Assembly (NCBI GenBank): GCA_965658765.1
Contig: CBFHTO010000005.1
Span: forward strand, 18,800 to 82,799
Direction: 5' to 3'
DNA: 64,000 bases
Source of the DNA: Glaciecola sp965658765
Lineage (GTDB): Bacteria > Pseudomonadota > Gammaproteobacteria > Enterobacterales > Alteromonadaceae
Positions 17,018 to 24,543 of the stretch are shown piece by piece; position 1 is the first letter of the stretch; each line of letters begins with the position of its first letter. The notes below the pieces were generated by a model. It did no database searches, was not told where the DNA came from, and was given only the letters and a program-made list of their open reading frames with translations. A program made the position numbers and the translations under genes.

Positions 17018-18754
17018 ATGCGCAAACCGCATTTTGTCCTAAATAAGTCTTCAAAAGTTCAAGTGTTAAAAATAAAGTTGTGTTGTTCATCACTCACAAA
17101 CTTTTTGTCTCACTATTTATCATGTTTTTTGTTATCACGTTCTTTGTTATCACGTTTTTTGCGACATTGTTCGTCACATACTTTGCCACACTGTTTTACA
17201 TATTGTTTTTCATATAAAAAGGAACGCTCTATTTTACCACCTGCCTTTGTGTTGAACGTATCCTTACTTAAGTTGCTTGCTTTGGGTCTAACAGTGCTAG
17301 CTACATCTGCTTGTGTAGATTCTGCAGACTTAAAAGGTCAGAGTAAGCCTTCTAATGCAGAAGCATCGGCACAAAATAATAATCAAAACATATTAAGTGA
17401 AGCTGAAGATACTGCTGAGCAGCAAACTGAAAAAGAAGAGTCAGAAATATTCTTTGAGGAAGTTATGAACGCAGCGCCATTTTTACCCAAAAACACAAAA
17501 TCTAAACACTTGTTTACTTCCCTGCCTAATATCAAGGACAACCCGAAATATAAAACATCCTCGGATATTGGGGGATATCAGTCTGGCTGGGAAACGAGAA
17601 TCGCACACGATTGGGATTACTTTCGTGTACCCGAAGAAGATGGAAAAGTCTTGGTAATTGATATAAAAACAAAAAATCAAGTACCGGCATTTCGGTATCT
17701 TGCAAATGCTCAGACCCATGACACTCTTTACGAACCTTGGTCTTCCTCGAAAATTTTTGCCTATACTGGTGCAATTGCCGAACTTCGCAAACGCGGAATG
17801 CACTCGCAAGGTAAGCTTGGTCAGCACCACATTGCTGATATGATCACGAGTATCAACAGTTACGATGTCCATGGGCTCGCAGATGGCAATAGTAACGCTC
17901 TTGCCACATTTTTTGCTAATGTAGCCACTCGTGAAAAACTTACCGCGCTTTTTCATGATGACTGGCTCAAATTAAATAACGAAAAAATCGCTTTTAGAGG
18001 CGCATATGGTCCTATCAGTTTCGAGCCAAATCCATTTGTATGGCAAGATTTGAACTCACAAAAAAAGAAGCCTTTAAACGCAATTAAACAAGCATCGGAC
18101 GACCCATTTTATCTACCATACCGATGTGATGAGTGCGGTATAACAGGCAATAAACCTATGACCACTCTAGCCCAAGCTGAATGGCTAAAACGTCTCGCGA
18201 TGCATACGCTCGACACAAGTACACAGCATCCAGAGTTAGAAGAAATAGACATTTTGAGTTTATTTTATGGCGCTGGGCATTCTAAAAATCCTGAAGACTT
18301 TGCCGGGATGACACTTGGTATTTCAACTATGTTACAACTTGCCATTGCCAAAGCTATTGAACCTGCAAACACTGGTGGAGATGCTATTGAAAAAATGTCT
18401 GCAAATGATACTCAGAGCATTACCTCCACCGATTCAGACGACAACAATATGAACGAAAATGCACGAGCAAGCTCTCAATGGGCTAAATCCGTGTTAGACA
18501 ACGCAACAAATGGTGAATGGAGAGTGTTTCAAAAAATTGGTTGGGGTCCAAGCGAAACACGCTCGACCTCAGAGAATGTGGTACTTGCTTATGTCATTTT
18601 GCCCAATTATAAAGGAGGAAAAGCCTTTGTAGTGGCAGCACAAACAGCAGTGCCCGAGGCAACTGAAGCAAACGTTGCCCTTGCTGGGTTAAAAATGCAA
18701 TCACTCTTAGACAAAAGCGTGAGCCAACTATTTAGAGAACACGAAAAAATATAG
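17018..18754 (+). CDS. Beta-lactamase-fold serine hydrolase lipoprotein
   Basis: The 578-residue product has a lipobox at LATSAC (Cys99) preceded by a hydrophobic stretch, then a low-complexity acidic linker to about residue 150. A catalytic domain of the serine beta-lactamase / penicillin-binding fold follows. The probable SxxK is WSSSK (S242-K245), followed by INSYDVHGLADGNSNAL and a C-terminal strand region (ENVVLAYVILPNY). ATG 17018 has AAGG upstream, but the first 75 residues are an odd Ser/Leu/Cys/His-rich stretch coded by 15-bp repeats. A start nearer residue 78 (GTG) would give a normal lipoprotein signal. It converges with alr and borders the muropeptide locus. A role in trimming D-Ala peptides is inferred. 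Confidence 0.65.
   Translation: MRKPHFVLNKSSKVQVLKIKLCCSSLTNFLSHYLSCFLLSRSLLSRFLRHCSSHTLPHCFTYCFSYKKERSILPPAFVLNVSLLKLLALGLTVLATSACVDSADLKGQSKPSNAEASAQNNNQNILSEAEDTAEQQTEKEESEIFFEEVMNAAPFLPKNTKSKHLFTSLPNIKDNPKYKTSSDIGGYQSGWETRIAHDWDYFRVPEEDGKVLVIDIKTKNQVPAFRYLANAQTHDTLYEPWSSSKIFAYTGAIAELRKRGMHSQGKLGQHHIADMITSINSYDVHGLADGNSNALATFFANVATREKLTALFHDDWLKLNNEKIAFRGAYGPISFEPNPFVWQDLNSQKKKPLNAIKQASDDPFYLPYRCDECGITGNKPMTTLAQAEWLKRLAMHTLDTSTQHPELEEIDILSLFYGAGHSKNPEDFAGMTLGISTMLQLAIAKAIEPANTGGDAIEKMSANDTQSITSTDSDDNNMNENARASSQWAKSVLDNATNGEWRVFQKIGWGPSETRSTSENVVLAYVILPNYKGGKAFVVAAQTAVPEATEANVALAGLKMQSLLDKSVSQLFREHEKI
17129..17173 (+). repeat. 15-bp imperfect tandem repeat in the hydrolase N-terminal region
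   Basis: Copies at 17129-17143 and 17144-17158 differ by one base (TTGTTATCACGTTCT versus ...TTT), and 17159-17173 is a degenerate third copy. They code for Leu/Ser/Arg-rich sequence in the unusual N-terminal extension. Confidence 0.7.
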
Positions 18755-18843
18755 GGACTATTTTATAAGCTGTGTTATTTGCCGTTTTAGGAGCTATGTT
18801 TTGGTCTGTTTTTTGGGCATTTTTTTTGGGTGTTTTTTTAGGG

Positions 18844-20046
18844 CTATGAAACATAGACCCGAGGCACTCTTTTGGAAACCCTAGTCATTAGTTCATATGC
18901 AATCGTGCCGATATGTTCCGCTACTTCATTTATAGGAAGCTTGTCTCCCCACAGTTGAACGCAATCACCAATCTTGATATCGGGGCTATCTGTTACGTCA
19001 AAGGTCAACATGTCCATCGAGACTCTTCCAACTAATGGAATAATCCCCTTATTACAAAAAGCAGGCGTGCCGGTAGGGGCATGTCGAGGGTAACCATCTG
19101 CATATCCAATCGCGACCGTTGCAATGACACTATCTCGATGAGCTCGCCATGTTGCGCCATACCCCACTGAATCGCCTTTTGGAATATGTCTTAATCCAAT
19201 GACAGGAGCATGTAAACTCATGACCGGCTCAAGTGCTGCATGCTTAAAATCAGGTTCAAACGGCGTTGCACCATACATTGCGATACCCAACCTAACATAA
19301 TCTTTACGCGCATTTTGAAAGCGAATATTTGTAGCCGAATTAGCAATGCATAAAGGCATATCTAAGTTCTGAGCATAATTTAAAAAGTCTTGGATTTGAT
19401 ATTCAGCATGTTTGGGATCGCTTTCATCAGCGCACGCTAAGTGAGTGCAAAGCGCAGTATGTTCATCCACTAACTCAGGATAGTGTTCACAAATAGAGTT
19501 TATCTCTTGAAGCTGAAAGCCCAAGCGATGCATACCAGAATCGAACTTAAACCAACAAGACGAAGCACTTTCTATAGAGGATTTGGCTCCCAACTTAGCA
19601 TAAAAGGCCTTCATAGCATCAAGCTGCCATTGTGAATGCAACATCCAAGTAATCGAGTGTTGCTCACCCTGCTCGATATCGCTTATTTCGTGAGGGCCTT
19701 GCATAACTAGAATGCGCTTTTCTATGCCTTTTTCTCTCAGTTCCAAGGCTTCGCTCAAAAAAGCAACGCCGAGCATATCCACCTCAGACTCAATAAATTG
19801 GCTTACTTCAAATGCTCCATTTCCATAGGCGTCAGCTTTCACGATGGCGACTACTTTGGTACGACAATCATGTTCCGCGTTATCACTCTTTAGGCTCTTT
19901 TCAAGCTTTTGATTACGCTTATCAAAAAATGCCTCTTTCTCATCACTATTTGCAGCTTGTTTATCACTCCAAGCAATCGACCTTAGCAAGGAAAGGTTAG
20001 ATTGCAGAGCCTTAAGATTGATAATTGCTTTTGTCTGACGTGCCAT
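18844..20046 (-). CDS. alr: Alanine racemase
   Basis: This PLP enzyme interconverts L- and D-alanine in the cytosol. The lysine that holds PLP is in VVAIVKADAYGNG (K70), and the second catalytic base is in SVGYGATWRAH. VATVAIGYADGYPRH, PLVGRVSMDMLTFDV and the C-terminal TIAYELMTRVSKRVPRVY are further signatures. At 400 residues it is about 40 longer than E. coli Alr. The excess is a charged insert (about residues 25-60) just before the PLP lysine. It diverges from the symporter-murQ operon across a region with candidate operators, which suggests a catabolic role converting D-Ala from cell-wall peptides. It could still be the only racemase. Confidence 0.93.
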   Translation of the reverse strand: MARQTKAIINLKALQSNLSLLRSIAWSDKQAANSDEKEAFFDKRNQKLEKSLKSDNAEHDCRTKVVAIVKADAYGNGAFEVSQFIESEVDMLGVAFLSEALELREKGIEKRILVMQGPHEISDIEQGEQHSITWMLHSQWQLDAMKAFYAKLGAKSSIESASSCWFKFDSGMHRLGFQLQEINSICEHYPELVDEHTALCTHLACADESDPKHAEYQIQDFLNYAQNLDMPLCIANSATNIRFQNARKDYVRLGIAMYGATPFEPDFKHAALEPVMSLHAPVIGLRHIPKGDSVGYGATWRAHRDSVIATVAIGYADGYPRHAPTGTPAFCNKGIIPLVGRVSMDMLTFDVTDSPDIKIGDCVQLWGDKLPINEVAEHIGTIAYELMTRVSKRVPRVYVS

Positions 20047-20124
20047 TGAGCGCTCAACTAGTTACATACGCATAATTTCATTCTATTTGACTTATTAAGG
20101 TTTTTCACTCGAATTATTGTATTA

Positions 20125-20152
20125 ATTCCAATTTTATGCATAAACTTGGAAT
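20125..20152. promoter_or_regulatory. 28-bp near-perfect palindrome, candidate operator
   Basis: Arms ATTCCAA and TTGGAAT flank an inner palindrome TTATGCATAA, and only one symmetric base pair is mismatched over the 28 bases. Its right arm overlaps the GGAATA motif shared with two other promoters of this locus. Confidence 0.6.
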
Positions 20153-20163
20153 AATTTATTACT
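20147..20163 (+). promoter_or_regulatory. Candidate RpiR-type operator, alr/symporter copy
   Basis: TGGAATAATTTATTACT matches 14 of 17 positions of the palindrome between rpiR and the M14 gene (26989-27005). It probably serves the symporter-murQ-namZ operon, alr, or both. Confidence 0.5.
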
Positions 20164-20432
20164 AATGCCCAATGTAAATTTATCATTTGATAGACAGCCG
20201 CCAAACTTCGGACTGTTTTTTACTAAAAAAAATCGAATTTATCGCCTATATGTCGAGAACTTTCGTATTGTTAATGTTAGTAATTTTACTGTATCAAATT
20301 TGACCTAAAATACCTCTGCCCAAACAGGAGAAAAAGACCATCTTATTCAGTCATAAGCCTTACTTAAAGACCAAACAATATGCTTCATGCAAAACATATG
20401 TGCAAAATACAAAGTGCGACATTGGTGTTTAA

Positions 20433-22037
20433 ATGATTAATCAATTTTCGGCATTGGACTGGTCTATTTTTGCTGCCTATGGCTTGATATTAATAGGCAC
20501 CGGTCTATGGTTCAACAGAAAAGCCCAATCTAGCTCCGATTACTTCCTCGCAGGCAATCAAATGCCAATTTGGCTGGTCGGCATTTCGGTACTGGCGACT
20601 TCACAGTCAGCTGCAACTTTTCTTGGCGGACCAGATCAGGGATATAGAGGTGATTTAACCTACTTAGCAACTAATATTGCCGGTGTCATTGCTGCCGTGT
20701 TCGTTGCCAAATTTTTAATGCCAAAGTTCTATCAGTTTAAAGTGTTTACCGTATATGAGTTGCTGGCGCAGCGATTTGGCGATAAATCAATGTATCAGGC
20801 GGGAGCGGTTTACCTAGTGGGCAGGATGTTTGCTAGTGGGGCGCGCTTATATATGGCAGCAATTGCGGTAGCGATGATTTTATTTGGAGACATAGAAACA
20901 TCGAGCGTGATGTCATCGATTTTAGTAATCGCCGGAATTGGTTTTGTTTACACAGTTTATGGCGGCATACGCAGTGTCATATATAGCGACATGATACAAG
21001 CTCTAGTGTATATATCTGCCGCTTTACTGGTTTTAACATACCTTTTGCATAGCATACCTGCTGACCTTTCAACCATTATCGCAGCATTACAGGAGCCTGG
21101 CGAAGACCAAGCGTCAAAACTCACTTTTCTCGACTTTCGATTTAACCTCGGGGGTGAAGGAGTATTTGGTTTTTGGTCTATTGTTACTGGCTTTGTACTT
21201 CTGAACATTGCGGCTTTTGGCCTTGATCAAGATGTGAGTCAAAGAATGCTCACTTGCAAAGATGCAAAGAGCGCAAGCAAGGCCATGGTGAGTTCGATTA
21301 TAATGGGCATACCCGTTGTCTTAATTTTTGTTTGTATAGGCTTATTGCTCTTTGTCTATTATCAACGCCCCGACATAATGAACTCTGGCCTGACCGAAAG
21401 CCCTACGCCTGAGTTTGTTGGTCAAACTGTAACTATATTTATGTACTACGTCCTTACCGACCTACCAAACGGCATTAAAGCAATAGTGACCATTGGAATT
21501 GTTGCAGCAGCGCTCTCTACCTTAAATTCGGGCTTAAATAGTATGTCATCTGTTGCAGTACAAGATCTTTACAAAGGATTATATTGCAAAGTTATACGAG
21601 GTAGAGAAGCCAGCGAGAAGGCTCTTGTTCGCGCGGGGCGCATCAGCATGGGAGTCGTAGCCTTACTGCTGAGCTCAATGGCTGCACTTTGTTACTATTG
21701 GCAACAATACACTGATACACCATTATTAGCGTTTGCGCTGAGCGTGATGGTATTTTCTTACAGCGGATTGTTAGGTGTGTATTTTACGGCTTTATTTACG
21801 CAAAGAGGCTCACCGAAGAGTATCGTCGCTGCGCTCATAGTAGGTTTTAGCTTACCCGTACTAATGCAGCCTTATGTGCAAACATTGTATTTACCGGAGT
21901 ACCTACAATTTGAACTTAATTTTTCATATCAACTCGTTGTCTCTACTTTTTTTGCAACACTTGTTTGTTGTGCTGGAAAAGTAGACACGCCATTGCAGTT
22001 TAAAGCCCTCAATGAAGTTGGCGTAGAAAAATCATGA
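20433..22037 (+). CDS. Sodium:solute symporter (SSS family), probable amino-sugar importer
   Basis: This 534-residue inner-membrane protein has about 13-14 hydrophobic segments. Family landmarks are SDYFLAGNQMPIWLVG (about residues 34-49), SQSAATFLGGPDQGYRG, YTVYGGIRSVIYSDMIQ and ALSTLNSGLNSMSSVAVQDLY, which place it in the sodium:solute symporter family (NanT-, SglT- and PutP-like). Its stop overlaps the murQ start by four bases (ATGA), so they are co-translated. By context the cargo is inferred to be MurNAc or an anhydro-muropeptide sugar, replacing the PTS MurP of E. coli. The sequence alone does not identify the substrate. Confidence 0.85.
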   Translation: MINQFSALDWSIFAAYGLILIGTGLWFNRKAQSSSDYFLAGNQMPIWLVGISVLATSQSAATFLGGPDQGYRGDLTYLATNIAGVIAAVFVAKFLMPKFYQFKVFTVYELLAQRFGDKSMYQAGAVYLVGRMFASGARLYMAAIAVAMILFGDIETSSVMSSILVIAGIGFVYTVYGGIRSVIYSDMIQALVYISAALLVLTYLLHSIPADLSTIIAALQEPGEDQASKLTFLDFRFNLGGEGVFGFWSIVTGFVLLNIAAFGLDQDVSQRMLTCKDAKSASKAMVSSIIMGIPVVLIFVCIGLLLFVYYQRPDIMNSGLTESPTPEFVGQTVTIFMYYVLTDLPNGIKAIVTIGIVAAALSTLNSGLNSMSSVAVQDLYKGLYCKVIRGREASEKALVRAGRISMGVVALLLSSMAALCYYWQQYTDTPLLAFALSVMVFSYSGLLGVYFTALFTQRGSPKSIVAALIVGFSLPVLMQPYVQTLYLPEYLQFELNFSYQLVVSTFFATLVCCAGKVDTPLQFKALNEVGVEKS

Positions 22038-22996
22038 AGGAATTAGAGTCTATGCATGCGAATAGCCTAAGCACAAAAGAGTTAATTGAACAGCTCGAAA
22101 GTTTAGTATCAGAGGGTCGAAACCCAAATACCATGCAATTAGATCAATTGAATACAGTCGACTTGCTAACGGTGATTAATCAAGAGGATCAAAAGGTTGC
22201 ATTGGCCGTTGCGCGAGCAATTCCATTTATTGCTGACGCTGTAAATGCCGCGGTTGATTGCATACAAAAAGGTGGTCGCTTAATTTATCTTGGTGCCGGT
22301 ACAAGCGGAAGATTGGGGATCTTAGATGCCGTTGAATGCAGACCAACTTTTAGTGTGTCAGACGATTTAGTCATTGGCTTAATTGCGGGCGGCGAGAGAG
22401 CCATTATACATGCAGTCGAAGGGGCTGAAGATGACAAGCAAAATGGACAATCGGATCTCGAAGCGATCGGGCTTACAAGCAACGATATTGTAATTGGCAT
22501 TGCAGCAAGCGGGCGCACTCCCTATGTCATCGGAGGTCTTGAATATGCGAACTCTTTATCGTGCGTAACTGCTTCATTAGTATGCAACCCAAAATCAGAG
22601 ATGTTAAGCGTTGCCAAAATAGGCATTTGCGCTGAAGTTGGCCCAGAATGTTTGACAGGCTCCACAAGAATGAAATCAGGAACGGCCCAAAAATTAATTC
22701 TCAACATGATCAGCACTGCCACAATGGTTCGCCTTGGTAAGGTTTACGAAAACTTAATGATTGATGTCAATGCAACGAATCAAAAGTTGCAAGCTCGCGC
22801 GATCAGAATAGTCATGCAGGCCACTCAATGTTCTCAAGATGTTGCGAAAGCCGCACTCAATCGCTCCAATAACAGCGCCAAGCTCGCAATATTAATGATT
22901 TTGACGAATAAGGATGCAGCATCTGCCAAAGAGATATTAGCAGAAAGTAGCGGTCAGTTAAGAGTGGCGATACAGAACTCTGACGACAAAAACTAA
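22034..22996 (+). CDS. murQ: N-acetylmuramic acid 6-phosphate etherase
   Basis: MurQ cleaves the lactyl ether of MurNAc-6-phosphate to give GlcNAc-6-phosphate and D-lactate, the committing step of cell-wall sugar recycling. The 320-residue protein contains the SIS-domain motifs LIYLGAGTSGRLGILDAVEC (about residues 87-106), ECRPTFSV, GLIAGGERAI, GAEDDKQNG, GIAASGRTPYVIGGL and GPECLTGSTRMKSGTAQKL, all diagnostic for MurQ. It is slightly longer than the E. coli enzyme (298), mainly at the N-terminus. It overlaps the symporter by four bases and namZ by one, so these three form a tightly coupled operon. Confidence 0.97.
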   Translation: MKELESMHANSLSTKELIEQLESLVSEGRNPNTMQLDQLNTVDLLTVINQEDQKVALAVARAIPFIADAVNAAVDCIQKGGRLIYLGAGTSGRLGILDAVECRPTFSVSDDLVIGLIAGGERAIIHAVEGAEDDKQNGQSDLEAIGLTSNDIVIGIAASGRTPYVIGGLEYANSLSCVTASLVCNPKSEMLSVAKIGICAEVGPECLTGSTRMKSGTAQKLILNMISTATMVRLGKVYENLMIDVNATNQKLQARAIRIVMQATQCSQDVAKAALNRSNNSAKLAILMILTNKDAASAKEILAESSGQLRVAIQNSDDKN

Positions 22997-24504
22997 TGCT
23001 CAAAACCTATCGACGCAAGAGTGAATTGCATTATTTTTTAACATGCAGTCGGTTTTCTTACAGCTTTAAATTGCCCTCGCACTCATCGCTTGTTTTTTTA
23101 ATTTTTTATCTTTTTTCCAGTTCTGCAATCGCCGAACAACACCAAATCACACCAGCGATGGTAAATTTACCGCACACGCAGAGCACTTCCGATTATGGAG
23201 TTTTGAATCAGCTGTTCCCCTATCAAGGAACTTTTAATCAAGGGGTTTTTAATGAACGAGCCTTCAAGCAAATAGTTTTTAATCAAGAAGCTACCAGTCA
23301 AGAAGTTTTCAATCAAGAAGCCTCCAATCAAGAAGCGTTCAATCAGGAAGCTTCAACTCGCAAAACGTTAACACAAGGTAATTTAAACAAGCATCCTATA
23401 GCCAAAAATCTACTCCTCGGGATTGACCAGAAAAATAAATACCTGCCGCTTCTCAAGGGAAAAAAAGTCGGCCTGGTAGTCAATCAAACCAGTGTTACAA
23501 GGGAGCAGCATCTAGCAGACTTACTGATTCAAAATGGCATTAACGTAAAGGTTTTGTTTGCACCTGAACATGGTATCCGAGGCAATAAAGGTGCAGGAGA
23601 ACACATAGATGATGGCAAAGATCACTTAACTGGCGTGCCTATTCAATCAATTTACGGAAAGCAAAAATCACCACCAGAAGCGCTTATGCTAGATATAGAT
23701 GTTATCGTATTTGACATTCAAGATGTTGGTCTTCGATTTTATACCTACATAAGTTCGATGCACTATATGATGCAAGCATCCGCAAAGTATGGCGTTGAGT
23801 TTCTTGTACTAGACAGACCAAACCCAAATGGCATGTACACCCAAGGACCAATACTAGATAAGAAGTTTCAATCTTTTGTTGGCATGCATCCTATTCCTGT
23901 CTTGCATGGTTTGACCGTCGGTGAATTAGCACTAATGATAAAAGGAGAGCGCTGGATTGAGAATGCAGATAAATTGGATCTCAAGGTCATTACTGTCCAA
24001 GGCTATGCCAAAAGTCTAGCTTATTCGGTTCCAGTCCCTCCGAGTCCTAATCTTCCAAACGATATTGCAATTCAACTATACCCATCCCTATGTTTTTTTG
24101 AACCTACCATCGTAAGTATAGGACGAGGCACGACAATCCCATTTCAAATGATCGGGCATGATGAGCTTAATTTAGGGGATTTTAAGATCACCCCAATGTC
24201 CATGCCTTATTCAGCGCCAAGCCCTAAATTAGAGGGGAAAGAGCTTTTCGCCATGGACTTGAGGGACTCAGGTATTTCTGGGTTAAACCTTTCCTTGCTA
24301 GAGGCAATTTACAAACAAAGCGTTATTGAAAAAATGAATTTTTTTACATCACCCAACTTTTTCGACAAACTCGCTGGCACGGATTCAATCAGAAAGGCCC
24401 TTCTTGCTGGCCGCAGTCTGAAAGACCTTGAACAGACTTGGGCACCCGCCCTCTCACAGTACAAAAAAATGCGTGAAGTCTACTTACTTTATCCTCAAAA
24501 CTGA
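22996..24504 (+). CDS. namZ: Exo-beta-N-acetylmuramidase NamZ-type (DUF1343), periplasmic
   Basis: NamZ-type enzymes (DUF1343; B. subtilis YbbC) release MurNAc from the non-reducing ends of peptidoglycan fragments. The 502-residue protein has a signal peptide ending SSAIAEQ (about residue 47), a repeat-rich linker (residues 74-123), then the DUF1343 domain. That domain includes KKVGLVVNQTSV (156-167), LFAPEHGIRGNKGAGE (187-202, with E191 and H192), VFDIQDVGLRFYTY (238-251), VLDRPNPNGM and PPSPNLP. Translation is coupled to murQ through a TAATG junction. The symbol is given on family membership. The repeat linker is unusual for the family. Confidence 0.88.
   Translation: MLKTYRRKSELHYFLTCSRFSYSFKLPSHSSLVFLIFYLFSSSAIAEQHQITPAMVNLPHTQSTSDYGVLNQLFPYQGTFNQGVFNERAFKQIVFNQEATSQEVFNQEASNQEAFNQEASTRKTLTQGNLNKHPIAKNLLLGIDQKNKYLPLLKGKKVGLVVNQTSVTREQHLADLLIQNGINVKVLFAPEHGIRGNKGAGEHIDDGKDHLTGVPIQSIYGKQKSPPEALMLDIDVIVFDIQDVGLRFYTYISSMHYMMQASAKYGVEFLVLDRPNPNGMYTQGPILDKKFQSFVGMHPIPVLHGLTVGELALMIKGERWIENADKLDLKVITVQGYAKSLAYSVPVPPSPNLPNDIAIQLYPSLCFFEPTIVSIGRGTTIPFQMIGHDELNLGDFKITPMSMPYSAPSPKLEGKELFAMDLRDSGISGLNLSLLEAIYKQSVIEKMNFFTSPNFFDKLAGTDSIRKALLAGRSLKDLEQTWAPALSQYKKMREVYLLYPQN
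23215..23364 (+). repeat. Ten 15-bp tandem repeats inside namZ (xFNQE-type peptide)
   Basis: Ten in-frame units of 15 bases run without gaps, for example GTTTTCAATCAAGAA at 23305-23319. The centre five are the most alike. They encode pentamers close to (A/V)FNQE over residues 74-123, between the signal peptide and the catalytic domain. Such units can change in number by replication slippage. Confidence 0.9.
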
Positions 24505-24543
24505 GCCAAATCGAAGGCTTCCACCTATACAATATTTAAAATT

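Larger units (their letters stand above)
20047..20432. other. Divergent alr / symporter intergenic region
   Basis: This AT-rich region of 386 bases holds both promoters. Two overlapping candidate operators lie at 20125-20163, close to the alr start. No ORF or RNA gene was seen. A purine-rich AGGAGAAAA at about 20326 has no start codon near it. The symporter leader is long. Confidence 0.5.

Noticed and set aside
23215..23364. Regular repeats resembling a small CRISPR array
   Set aside because: Units are contiguous 15-mers with no spacers, in frame within a gene, and there are no cas genes.
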